Shown: piece after piece, positions 43,736 to 51,739 of the stretch
Position numbering within the stretch: position 1 is the stretch's first letter
Layout: each line of letters opens with the position of its first letter
Source of the DNA: Bradyrhizobium sp. Ce-3
GTDB lineage: Bacteria > Pseudomonadota > Alphaproteobacteria > Rhizobiales > Xanthobacteraceae
Direction of reading: 5' to 3'
Assembly (NCBI RefSeq): GCF_022835695.1
Contig: NZ_BQUV01000010.1
Span: 186,001-250,000 of the forward strand
DNA length: 64,000 nucleotides
Notes under the pieces: model-generated
Seen by the model: the letters and a program-made list of their open reading frames with translations, nothing else
What the model was told of the DNA's origin: nothing
The model's database searches: none
Translations under genes and position numbers: made by a program

Positions 43736-44740
43736 TCAAGTCTCGGTGAATGTGACCGCGGCCGTCTCGTCTTCGCTGAAGCTGACGCTCGTGAGACGCG
43801 GGCTACGGTTGACCATGAGGCGGACGACGTCACCGCGGGCGTAGTGCCCCGAAGGGTCGTAGGCCGCCTTGGCGATTGCAATCATTGACAGGTCTACGTC
43901 AGCATAGAGGATGCCTTCCTTGTCCTGCGGCAGATGCTCGCACAACGGCTGACCGTCGGGACCGAAGATCATCGAATAGCCTCCACCCGGCTTCGCTCCC
44001 TCCGCGTTCAGCAAATCGGCCTTTTCCGGAGTATCGCAAAGCATGTCGAACATATCCTGACCGGTAATTGCCGAGGCATGCAGGACGAAGCAACCTCCCT
44101 CCAGCGCGTAGATTTGGCTGGCGGCGAGATTCACCTCGTGGCCCAAAGCGTAGGCTTTGCCGCGATACAGCGTGAAGGATGGCCACGACGCCACGTGAAC
44201 TTGCTCGTGCATCGAGTACATGGCGTACTTCGACAACGGCTGAATGTGCTCGGCACAGCACAAGGCTCCGAGGCGTCCGACGCTGCTCTCGACGACGCGG
44301 AAATCAGACCCATCTCCTTCACCATATAGCGTACGTTCGACGTGGGTCGGCTTGAGCTTTCGACGGTTGAAGATGATCTTTCCCGCATCGCTAATGAAAA
44401 CCTGACTGAGGTAGAGCGTTCCTCCGTCGATTTCGGAGAAGCCCATCACAACATTGATTTTCGCTTTGGCGGCGGCCGCACAGAGATCGAGGATTTCGGG
44501 CCCATCAGCACGCAGCGAATTGGCGTGATAGCGGGGAACAAACTGCATTCCCCAAGCCGGCGTCCCGAGCCAAAGCCACCAAGGATAGCCTGGAATCCAG
44601 ACTTCCGGGAACGCCAGCAGTTTCGCCCCTGCTGCACCCGCCTCCTCGATGAAGCCAATCGCCTTGGCCACGGAAGCCGGCGCATCCATGAATACCGGTG
44701 CGGCCTGAACGACCGCGACTTTGAATTTCGTGTCCTGCAT
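43736..44740 (-). CDS. Arylacetonitrilase-like nitrilase with C-C-A active site
   Basis: This 334-residue nitrilase has E46 ([12 protein letters not shown]), K128 ([16 protein letters not shown]) and catalytic C162 ([16 protein letters not shown]), followed by [15 protein letters not shown]. The residue pair around the nucleophile, Cys before and Ala after, matches what I recall as Cys163 and Ala165 around C164 in the arylacetonitrilase of Pseudomonas fluorescens EBC191, which hydrolyses mandelonitrile to mandelate plus some mandelamide. Most nitrilases have Trp after the Cys. It lies between a Liv importer and a mandelate-type dehydrogenase. The predicted substrate is therefore mandelonitrile or 4-hydroxymandelonitrile. 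Confidence 0.87.
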   Translation of the reverse strand: MQDTKFKVAVVQAAPVFMDAPASVAKAIGFIEEAGAAGAKLLAFPEVWIPGYPWWLWLGTPAWGMQFVPRYHANSLRADGPEILDLCAAAAKAKINVVMGFSEIDGGTLYLSQVFISDAGKIIFNRRKLKPTHVERTLYGEGDGSDFRVVESSVGRLGALCCAEHIQPLSKYAMYSMHEQVHVASWPSFTLYRGKAYALGHEVNLAASQIYALEGGCFVLHASAITGQDMFDMLCDTPEKADLLNAEGAKPGGGYSMIFGPDGQPLCEHLPQDKEGILYADVDLSMIAIAKAAYDPSGHYARGDVVRLMVNRSPRLTSVSFSEDETAAVTFTET

Positions 44741-44762
44741 GGCGAGATCTCCGGACCAGGTT

Positions 44763-45797
44763 TCAGGTTGTGGGGAATGACGCGGATCGGTCCGGATCGG
44801 ACTCGGCCATGCGCCGGCGTATCCGGAACGGATCGAGGCGCCACTTTTCCGGAATGAGAGAAACGGCGCCGCCTGGAGCTGCCACCATGGTCAAGATCGC
44901 AAGCAGCCCGACCCCAATGAAGTACCAGGCGCCATAGCCCGCAAAGGTCTCGCGCAGCAGGAAATAAACAACGGTCCCCACGATCGGGCCTTCCAGCGTT
45001 CCGATGCCGCCGAGAACGGCAATGAAGATCGCGGCGGCGGTCCAGTTCAGCGAGAACGAGGCATCCGGCGTGACCTGAAGCGTATTCATGTACGAGACCG
45101 CGCCGGCAAGCCCCGCCATGACGGCGCACAGGACCCAAAGCGCGATCTTCGCACGGGCGACCGGAACGCCGCTGGCCATCGCGGCAGGTTCGGAGTCACG
45201 CACGCTCATCAACGCAAGCCCCAGCGCGCCGCGTAGCACCTGTCGGCTCGCGACAAGCGATCCGACGCCGACGAACAACGCTGCCCAGTATACCCCCGCG
45301 TTGCGCGTCCACCGATCGATATCGCCCATCGCCTCCAGCGGCATGCCGCCTCCGGCTCCCAGCCATGGCGAGTTCAACGTCAGTATCCGCATCATTTCGG
45401 CGAGAACCCAGGTGCCGACCGCGAAGTAGGCGCCGCTCAGGCGGAACATCGGCCAGGCTGAAACAAGCGCGAAGGCGGCGGCAAAGACGGCTGCGGCAGG
45501 CAGCAGCAGAAACGGATTGAGTTGCAGCTGGTTCGATAGCGTGAACAGCGAATAGGCACCTACGCCCACAAACACGTGCAAGCCGATGGCAACCAGACCG
45601 CCGTAACCGGCGAGTAGATTCCAGGCGAGCGCGACGGCAAACAGCGTGAAGACTTCGACGAGCAGCCGCTGCACGGCGAACGTCGAGAACCAGGGAATCA
45701 AGACTGCGAGCGTAGCGACGACAAGGAGCCCAGCCCCCGCGGAAATCCGTACCAATGTCGTCTTCGAATTCGCATTCGACAGGGTGACCGCGGTCAT
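44763..45797 (-). CDS. Branched-chain-type ABC permease (LivM-like)
   Basis: The ATG at 45797 overlaps the LivH stop (ATGA) and gives 344 residues with about nine or ten helices. Typical stretches are [46 protein letters not shown] and [22 protein letters not shown]. The C-terminal tail is charged and ends DRSASFPTT. It is the second permease of the importer that heads the nitrilase operon and is followed by the arylacetonitrilase-like gene after 22 bp. Confidence 0.87.
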   Translation of the reverse strand: MTAVTLSNANSKTTLVRISAGAGLLVVATLAVLIPWFSTFAVQRLLVEVFTLFAVALAWNLLAGYGGLVAIGLHVFVGVGAYSLFTLSNQLQLNPFLLLPAAAVFAAAFALVSAWPMFRLSGAYFAVGTWVLAEMMRILTLNSPWLGAGGGMPLEAMGDIDRWTRNAGVYWAALFVGVGSLVASRQVLRGALGLALMSVRDSEPAAMASGVPVARAKIALWVLCAVMAGLAGAVSYMNTLQVTPDASFSLNWTAAAIFIAVLGGIGTLEGPIVGTVVYFLLRETFAGYGAWYFIGVGLLAILTMVAAPGGAVSLIPEKWRLDPFRIRRRMAESDPDRSASFPTT

Positions 45798-46660
45798 GAT
45801 GCCGCCTTTCCGAACAGACCTTGGGGACGAGCGAGCAAAGCGACGAGAAATACGAGATGACCGAAGAACGGACCGAGGCCCGAGGCGATCTTCGCGCCGA
45901 AGAGTTGAGCGACGCCGATCACGAGCCCGCCGAAAAGCGTACCCCAGATATTGCCCAGCCCGCCGAGCACCACCGCCTCGAACGAATACAGCAGCCGCTC
46001 GGGCCCGGCCGTCGGCGAGAACGGCGTTCTGAGCGCGTACAGCACCGCCGCGACGCCGATGGTCGAAAAGATGACCCCGGTTACAATCGCAAAGAAGCGG
46101 CGATCGTTCACGCCGACCAGCCTTGCGGTGCCCGGATCGTCTGACACTGCGCGCGCCTGGCATCCGAAATGCGTGTGCCCGACCAACCAGTGCGTCGCCC
46201 CGAGCAGAGCGACGCTCGCGAGTGCGGAAAGCAGCGGAAGAACGCCGATGGAGACGCCGGCAACGCTGAAGCCCAGACCAGCCAGATCGCCGGCCTGCAA
46301 ACTGCGCGTGTCAGCCGAAAACATTTCCTGGAGGACATTCTGCAACACGATCGAGAGGCCGAATGTCAGAAGCAGCGGAGCGAGAGGATCCCGTCCGACG
46401 ACGCGATTGAGCAAGGTGACCTGAAGCAGCCAACCGAGCGCGAACATCATCGGAATGACCACGAGCAAGGCGGTGAAAGCACCAGCGCCCGCGCCGCTCA
46501 TCACCGCACTGGTCAGATAGGCCCCGACGACGATCAGATCGCCATGGGCGATATTGATCATGCGCATGACCCCGACGCTCAGGCTCAGGCCAAGCCCGAA
46601 CAGCGCGTAGAGCGCACCCAGCATCAACCCGTTCAGCAACGTTTCCGCGGCGATCTGCAC
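45794..46660 (-). CDS. Branched-chain-type ABC permease (LivH-like)
   Basis: A GTG at 46660, two bases after the LivF stop and following GGAG, gives 288 residues. LivH features include NGLMLGALYALFGLGLSLS, MINIAHGDLIVVGAYL and VLGGLGNIWGTLFGGL, with the end FLVALLARPQGLFGK. It is coupled on both sides, to the ATPase gene upstream and the LivM gene downstream, in the nitrilase-operon importer. Confidence 0.87.
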   Translation of the reverse strand: MQIAAETLLNGLMLGALYALFGLGLSLSVGVMRMINIAHGDLIVVGAYLTSAVMSGAGAGAFTALLVVIPMMFALGWLLQVTLLNRVVGRDPLAPLLLTFGLSIVLQNVLQEMFSADTRSLQAGDLAGLGFSVAGVSIGVLPLLSALASVALLGATHWLVGHTHFGCQARAVSDDPGTARLVGVNDRRFFAIVTGVIFSTIGVAAVLYALRTPFSPTAGPERLLYSFEAVVLGGLGNIWGTLFGGLVIGVAQLFGAKIASGLGPFFGHLVFLVALLARPQGLFGKAAS

Positions 46661-46662
46661 GA

Positions 46663-47355
46663 TCAGTCTCCAAAATACGCGGCCGACACGCGCGCATAGT
46701 CGGCGGTCTTCGAGTTTCCCTCGAGCACGACATTTCCCTTCAACATGCAGTAGTACCTGGACGACTTCGCGAGCGCGCGACGCACGTTCTGCTCGACCAG
46801 GACGATGGCCATGCCTTCGTCGATGACGGTGGCGAGCAACTCGTAGACCGCCTCGACCGCGACCGGCGAAAGCCCGAGCGATATCTCGTCGCAGAGAAGG
46901 AAGTCGGGATTCGTGACGAGTGCCCGGCCGACGGCCACGAGCTGCTGCTGACCGCCGGAAAGAGCCGTAGCGGGACGAGACCGCAGCTTCTGGAGAACCG
47001 GCAATTCGCGATAGAGACGGTCGGGCGTCCATGGACCACGACGGCCGTTTCGCGCGGCGAGCAGCAGATTCTCCTCGACGGTCAGGCTCGGAAACAGCCG
47101 GCGACCTTCCGGCACCAGCGCAATTCCACGGTCTAGTTGATCGATCTCGACGGAGCCGCCGACCGGCTTTCCGTCAAGCAGCACGCTCGCGGCGGCAACC
47201 TGGACGGAGCCCACGATGGCGCGAAGAAGCGTCGACTTCCCGGCGCCATTCGCTCCGATCAACGACACGACCTCGCCACGCCCGACCGAGAAATTGATGC
47301 CGAACAGGGCCTGAAACATGCCGTAGTTCGCGTTGAGATCTTCAGTGCGCAGCAT
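46663..47355 (-). CDS. Branched-chain-type ABC ATPase (LivF-like)
   Basis: The ATG at 47355 overlaps the LivG end by 14 bp and gives 230 residues. Walker A is GANGAGKST, the signature LSGGQQQLVAVGRAL, Walker B FLLCDEISLGLSP (with E after D as usual) and the switch VLVEQNVRRAL. It is one of the two ATPases of the importer. Confidence 0.88.
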   Translation of the reverse strand: MLRTEDLNANYGMFQALFGINFSVGRGEVVSLIGANGAGKSTLLRAIVGSVQVAAASVLLDGKPVGGSVEIDQLDRGIALVPEGRRLFPSLTVEENLLLAARNGRRGPWTPDRLYRELPVLQKLRSRPATALSGGQQQLVAVGRALVTNPDFLLCDEISLGLSPVAVEAVYELLATVIDEGMAIVLVEQNVRRALAKSSRYYCMLKGNVVLEGNSKTADYARVSAAYFGD

Positions 47356-48091
47356 GATGCGCCTGCTCGTCGAGATCGGATCCAAGATAGACGTCGCGAA
47401 CTTCGCGACTGCTCATGACCGCGCCGGGCGCGCCGTCGCCGAGCAACCTTCCTTCGGACAGCACGAGCAGTCGATCGGCTGACGAGACCAGCGCATGGAC
47501 GAGATGCTCGATCCAGATCACGGTCACGCCGGCTTTGTGGATCGAGGTGACGAGATCCAGCAGTTCGCCGACCTCGGCGTCCGTCAGCCCGCCCGCGACT
47601 TCGTCGAGCAGCAGCAACCGTGGCTCGGTCGCAAGCGCGCGAGACAGTTCGAGCCTCTTGCGCTGCAGCAACGTAAGCCGCCCGGCGGTTGTATCACCGA
47701 GATGCTCGATGCCGCAGCTGATGAGCGCTTCCCTGGCTTTTTGCTTCGCTTGCTTCCCGTGCAGAGAAGCTCCGAAGGTCGCCGCCACGAGCGCGTTCTC
47801 AAACACGGTCATGCCCTGGAACGGTTGTGGGATCTGGAACGTCCGGCCGATGCCCGCGCGGCAACGCGCGTCGGCGCCGAGCGCGGTGACGTCTTCCCCA
47901 CCGAAATAGACCGCGCCGGAATTACAAGTGAGATTGCCGGAGATCAGGCCGAACAGAGTGGTCTTGCCCGCTCCATTCGGTCCGATCACGCCGACGAACT
48001 CGCCTGCCCGAACCGTAAGCGTCAGGCCGGGGATCACGACCATGTCGCGATAATGCTTGCTGACGTCCCGTAGCTCCAGCAACGCTGTCAT
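47342..48091 (-). CDS. Branched-chain-type ABC ATPase (LivG-like)
   Basis: This 249-residue ATPase has Walker A GPNGAGKTT, the LivG-style signature LTLLQRKRLELSRAL, Walker B LLLLDEVAGGL and switch VIWIEHLVHAL. It lies five bases after the binding-protein stop and overlaps the LivF gene, forming a tight transport operon that continues into the nitrilase and mandelate-type dehydrogenase genes. Confidence 0.9.
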   Translation of the reverse strand: MTALLELRDVSKHYRDMVVIPGLTLTVRAGEFVGVIGPNGAGKTTLFGLISGNLTCNSGAVYFGGEDVTALGADARCRAGIGRTFQIPQPFQGMTVFENALVAATFGASLHGKQAKQKAREALISCGIEHLGDTTAGRLTLLQRKRLELSRALATEPRLLLLDEVAGGLTDAEVGELLDLVTSIHKAGVTVIWIEHLVHALVSSADRLLVLSEGRLLGDGAPGAVMSSREVRDVYLGSDLDEQAHHAAH

Positions 48092-48096
48092 CGTCG

Positions 48097-49410
48097 TCAG
48101 CTCTTGAGCAGTTCGAGTTTGCGCTCAGCCTTGATTTCGGGCGCCGTGCTGTTGCTCGTGATGTAGAGGTGCGGCTTTCCGCCGGCCTCGACATGCCACT
48201 GCCCGCCGACCACCCGGATCTTCGAGACATTCGCGATGCCGCTCGCACCGAAATCGAGATTTCCGATGACCGTGTCGGTCTTGAGCTTGCGGAGGCTTTC
48301 GACGACCTTGCCCGGGGATTTCGGATCGCCGCTTGCCTTCAGGGCCTGTACGCCGGCCTCGAACAGAGCATGCGCGACGCCGATCGGCTGCGTCCACTCC
48401 CGCTTCGTGGTTTCCTGGTAGGAAGCGGCGAGCTCGGCCGCGGTTTGCCCCGTCAGGCTCGAGCGGAACGGGTAGCTGGGCAACCACCAGATCTCGGTGG
48501 ACATGCCCTCCGCGCGTGGTCCGAGAGCCGCCACGCCACCCGGGAACAGCAACGCCTTCGCGATGGTGCAAAGCTTCGGCTTGAATCCCATCTGGGCCGA
48601 TTGATTGAGGAAGGTCGCCCATTCGGGGGGATTGAACAGGCCGGTGACGATCTCGACGCCCTCCTTCTTGAAGGCCTGGATGTGGGTCGAGAAGTCATCG
48701 GCGCCGACCGGGAACCGGCCGATGTCGACGATCTTGTAGCCGGCCTTGGCGAAGGCGCCCGGCATTCCGAGCTTCAGATCGCCCATGGCATTGCCGGGAA
48801 CGTCATTCGAAAAGACCGAGCCGACCACCTTGTTGGTGTCCGCGTCCTTCCAGATGTCGAGATAGACGGCCGCGATGTCCTCTATCCCCCAGAAGAAATG
48901 AAACACGTTCTTGAAGCCCTTGGCCGGATCGCCCTTCATCGGGAACATCCACGCCTGCCAGGGGCCCATCGTCGAAATGCAGGGAACGCCGTTGAGCTCG
49001 CATTGCTGCGACACCGCCGGACCGATCGAGACCTGCGCGAGCATCAGATCGACATTCTCCTTGTTGATCAGCTCCGCTGCGAGGTTGGACTGCCGATCCG
49101 GGCTGCTCTGATCGTCACGCGCGATGATCTCGACCTCATATTTCGAGCCCCCCACCGACAATCCGCCGGCGAGCGATTTCCTGACCTGATCGAGAATGAA
49201 ATCGTCGGCCTCGGCAAACGGCGCGAAAGGCCCGGTCTTCGGGCTGATGTAGCCGATGCGGATCTTCTTGTCGGCGGCGGCCCAGGCGCGGCCGGTCGAG
49301 CCGAGAGTCGCCCCCGCCGTCAATGCCGCGGCGGCCTTGAGGAAATCGCGTCGCGCGGGGTCGGCGATACCGGTCTCGGGGACAAGTCTGGAGTTAATCC
49401 TTGAAGCCAT
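48097..49410 (-). CDS. Branched-chain-type substrate-binding protein, Tat signal
   Basis: The ATG at 49410 after GGAGAGAATT gives 437 residues. A Tat-type leader (ARRDFLKAAAALTAGATLG) runs to about AWAAADKK, then the type I binding fold (IRIGYISPKTGPFAPFAEAD). It is longer than amino-acid LivJ and resembles the subgroup that binds aromatic or other organic acids. As first gene of the nitrilase operon it would catch the nitrile, hydroxy acid or glycoside-derived compound in the periplasm. The ligand is inferred. Confidence 0.86.
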   Translation of the reverse strand: MASRINSRLVPETGIADPARRDFLKAAAALTAGATLGSTGRAWAAADKKIRIGYISPKTGPFAPFAEADDFILDQVRKSLAGGLSVGGSKYEVEIIARDDQSSPDRQSNLAAELINKENVDLMLAQVSIGPAVSQQCELNGVPCISTMGPWQAWMFPMKGDPAKGFKNVFHFFWGIEDIAAVYLDIWKDADTNKVVGSVFSNDVPGNAMGDLKLGMPGAFAKAGYKIVDIGRFPVGADDFSTHIQAFKKEGVEIVTGLFNPPEWATFLNQSAQMGFKPKLCTIAKALLFPGGVAALGPRAEGMSTEIWWLPSYPFRSSLTGQTAAELAASYQETTKREWTQPIGVAHALFEAGVQALKASGDPKSPGKVVESLRKLKTDTVIGNLDFGASGIANVSKIRVVGGQWHVEAGGKPHLYITSNSTAPEIKAERKLELLKS

Positions 49411-49694
49411 AATTCTCTCCGATGCAAAAATGCTGACCGAATTGGCGGGCCCACTTTGGTCAGCTTCGGCCGGAGACGGCTTGGTTCGGACGGAACAGAA
49501 ACTTGTTTGAGACGGCGGGACGCGATGTCCCTCCCCGAGGGAATGCCTCGACCAAATTCGTAAAATTGGCATATTTCGTGCTTGATCGCTCAAAATTGAG
49601 CAATAAACTTCGCGCTGGCGGATGACGGTCAGCGATCGACCGCCGAAGGGGCGCCCAAGAACCCCCATCGTAACGGACCGAGGGGAATCAAGAG
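49411..49694. promoter_or_regulatory. Divergent promoter region of the nitrilase operon and AraC gene
   Basis: This 284-bp region lies between the importer binding-protein gene and the AraC gene. It has an AT-rich patch near 49560-49610 with an inverted repeat GCTCAA-AA-TTGAGC at 49588-49601, a candidate operator. Nothing else gene-like is seen. Confidence 0.5.
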
Positions 49695-50690
49695 ATGCTT
49701 CTGGAAGCCACAAAGGCTGCTTCGATGCAGCCGTGCTTCGCGTCGACGGCGAGCCTTCCGCCGCGAGAGCGCTTCGACTTTTGGCACGACGTGGTGTGCC
49801 GCAATCTCGTCGACCTGGACTACCGGCTGCTCGGCGAGGGTCAGTTTGATGCGTCCTTCCACTGCACTCCGATCAATGGTCTCGACCTGGGCCGCATCAA
49901 GGCTTCACCCCACGTGGCTCAGCGAAGCACGGCAGGCATCTCCCGCGCGGACAGCTCTGTGCTGGTCTTCAATTTCGTGCTGTCGGGCTCGCTGGTCGCC
50001 GAGCAGGACGGGCGCTCGGCGCAGCTCAAGCTCGGCGACGGCGCGCTGTGTGACGCAACGAGACCTTACAAGCTTTCCTCGCACGAGGCGTTTGAAATTG
50101 CGTGCATTCGGGTCCCCCGCGAGCAGTGCGTCGGCCGGATTCCGCATCTGAATCGTCTGTCGGCTTGCAACTTGAGCGAACGATCGGAGCTCGCACCGAT
50201 GGTCTTCGGCTACGTGTCGCATCTCATCGATCGTGCGCCCCATCTCACGAGCCGTGCGGCTGGCCTCAAGGTATCGCAGAACTTCAAGGATCTTCTGCTC
50301 GCCCTGTTGGCGGAATTGGCCGACTCTCGCTCACCCTCCCTTACCGAATATCGGAGCCTGGCCCTGATGAGAGTGAAGGAGACGGTCGAGCGGAACGTTC
50401 ACGACGCCGAACTGACACCGGCCACAATTGCGGCCGAGCTCAAGCTGTCGACGCGATATATCAACCAGCTGCTCGAAGCTGAGGGGACCTCATTGTCGCG
50501 CTACATTTGGTCGAGGCGGCTCGATCGATGTGCCGAACAACTGAAGGATCCGGCCTTGCGCGCGCGCGGTGTGTCCCAGATCGCGATGGACAACGGGTTC
50601 AACGATCTCAGCCACTTCAGCAAGGCCTTCCGGATCAAGTTCGGATTGGCGCCGCGCGACTATAGAAACGGCGAGGCGATGCATTCCTAG
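49695..50690 (+). CDS. AraC-family transcriptional regulator
   Basis: This 331-residue regulator has an N-terminal cupin-like AraC-binding domain of the AraC_binding_2 type (about 25-200) and a C-terminal double HTH (about 225-325, ATIAAELKLSTRYINQLLEAEG and GVSQIAMDNGFNDLSHFSKAFR). Such NahR-unrelated AraC regulators often control aromatic catabolism, for example benzoate or mandelate pathways. It is divergent from the nitrilase/importer operon and is the most obvious regulator for it. The effector is unknown. Confidence 0.9.
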   Translation: MLLEATKAASMQPCFASTASLPPRERFDFWHDVVCRNLVDLDYRLLGEGQFDASFHCTPINGLDLGRIKASPHVAQRSTAGISRADSSVLVFNFVLSGSLVAEQDGRSAQLKLGDGALCDATRPYKLSSHEAFEIACIRVPREQCVGRIPHLNRLSACNLSERSELAPMVFGYVSHLIDRAPHLTSRAAGLKVSQNFKDLLLALLAELADSRSPSLTEYRSLALMRVKETVERNVHDAELTPATIAAELKLSTRYINQLLEAEGTSLSRYIWSRRLDRCAEQLKDPALRARGVSQIAMDNGFNDLSHFSKAFRIKFGLAPRDYRNGEAMHS

Positions 50691-50725
50691 AGGACGCGGT
50701 CCAGCCGCCATGGCTGGACTTGCGA

Positions 50726-51643
50726 TCAGCGTTTGCGGCTTCCCGCCGAGGTCAGCCGCCTCAACTCGTCCAGCAGTTTGAGCGCCGGCACGGCGAGGAG
50801 ACCCCGCCGGCGGCGAAATGCCACCAATCTTCGGCTCCCATCGACGCCGGCGATCGAAAGCGGAGCAATCAGGCCGGCGCGTCGCTCCGGCTCGAACATC
50901 GGCTCCGCCATCCAACTCAGAAACCCGGAATCAACGACCAGACTCTTGAGCACCGTGATCGAGCGCGTTCTGACGATCACATCGGGCATGCCGAGGCCCT
51001 GTTCGGCGAACACCCGTTCGACATGCTGATGCGGACCGGTGCCGGGCGGCGGGATCGTCCATTTCTCGTGAAGCGTATCGGCGAGCGTCAGCTTTCGGCG
51101 ACGCCTGAGAGGATGGTCCGACGCAACGACCACGTAGCTGGTGTCCTCCCAGTAGCAATCGCGAACTGCAACGATTTCGTCCGTGTCGGGCGCTTCCGCG
51201 CCCAAGGCGAGATCGATTTCGTGCTTCGACAAACTCGCCGCTAGCAGATCCCAGACGCCCTCCAATACCTCGAAATGGAGGCCAGGCCACCTGGTCAAGG
51301 TACGCTCGATCGCAGGCGGCAGGATCGAACTCGCGATGCTCGCCACCGCCCCGACCCGAACGGTCCCCTTCGCGCCGCCGCGCAACGCCTGAATCTCTTC
51401 CAATGCCTGCGAGGCTTCGGCGTGCAGCGACGTCGCGTGCGGCAAGAACGCCCTGCCGATATCGGTGAGCTGCATTCCCTTGGAGTGGCGTTCGAAAAGT
51501 TCGGCGCCGAGCTGCTGTTCCAGCCGTTTGATCGCGCGGCTGAGCGCGGGCTGCGTCATGTTCAGCTGGGCGGCGGCCCGGCCGAGGCTTCCCGCCTTGG
51601 CGATCGTCGTGAAGGTCGACAGCTGTTCGATGCTCAATGCCAT
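50726..51643 (-). CDS. LysR-family transcriptional regulator of the mandelate/protocatechuate operon
   Basis: This 305-residue LysR protein starts MALSIEQLSTFTTIAKAGSL with HTH QPALSRAIKRLEQQLGAELF and a GbpR/CbnR-like effector domain. It is divergent from the benzoylformate decarboxylase gene with 96 bp between starts, the standard LysR-target layout. A candidate LysR box at 51653-51669 lies in that gap. No strong ribosome site precedes the ATG, so the start is less certain than the identity. Confidence 0.89.
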   Translation of the reverse strand: MALSIEQLSTFTTIAKAGSLGRAAAQLNMTQPALSRAIKRLEQQLGAELFERHSKGMQLTDIGRAFLPHATSLHAEASQALEEIQALRGGAKGTVRVGAVASIASSILPPAIERTLTRWPGLHFEVLEGVWDLLAASLSKHEIDLALGAEAPDTDEIVAVRDCYWEDTSYVVVASDHPLRRRRKLTLADTLHEKWTIPPPGTGPHQHVERVFAEQGLGMPDVIVRTRSITVLKSLVVDSGFLSWMAEPMFEPERRAGLIAPLSIAGVDGSRRLVAFRRRRGLLAVPALKLLDELRRLTSAGSRKR

Positions 51644-51652
51644 AACCGAGTG

Positions 51653-51669
51653 TAATGGCTTTTCCCGAT
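51653..51669. promoter_or_regulatory. LysR-type box AATGG-CTTTTCC-CGATT
   Basis: This 17-bp site has a T-N11-A core and matches 14 of 17 bases of the site at 19107-19123, including the identical spacer CTTTTCC. It lies 71-87 bp upstream of the decarboxylase start, the usual LysR position. The function is predicted only. Confidence 0.45.
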
Positions 51670-51739
51670 TTTTTCAATTCTCTGCAATGGGGCCGTCCCC
51701 TAGTGTCCCGACAACAACGGAAACCGGGAAGAAGCGGAC

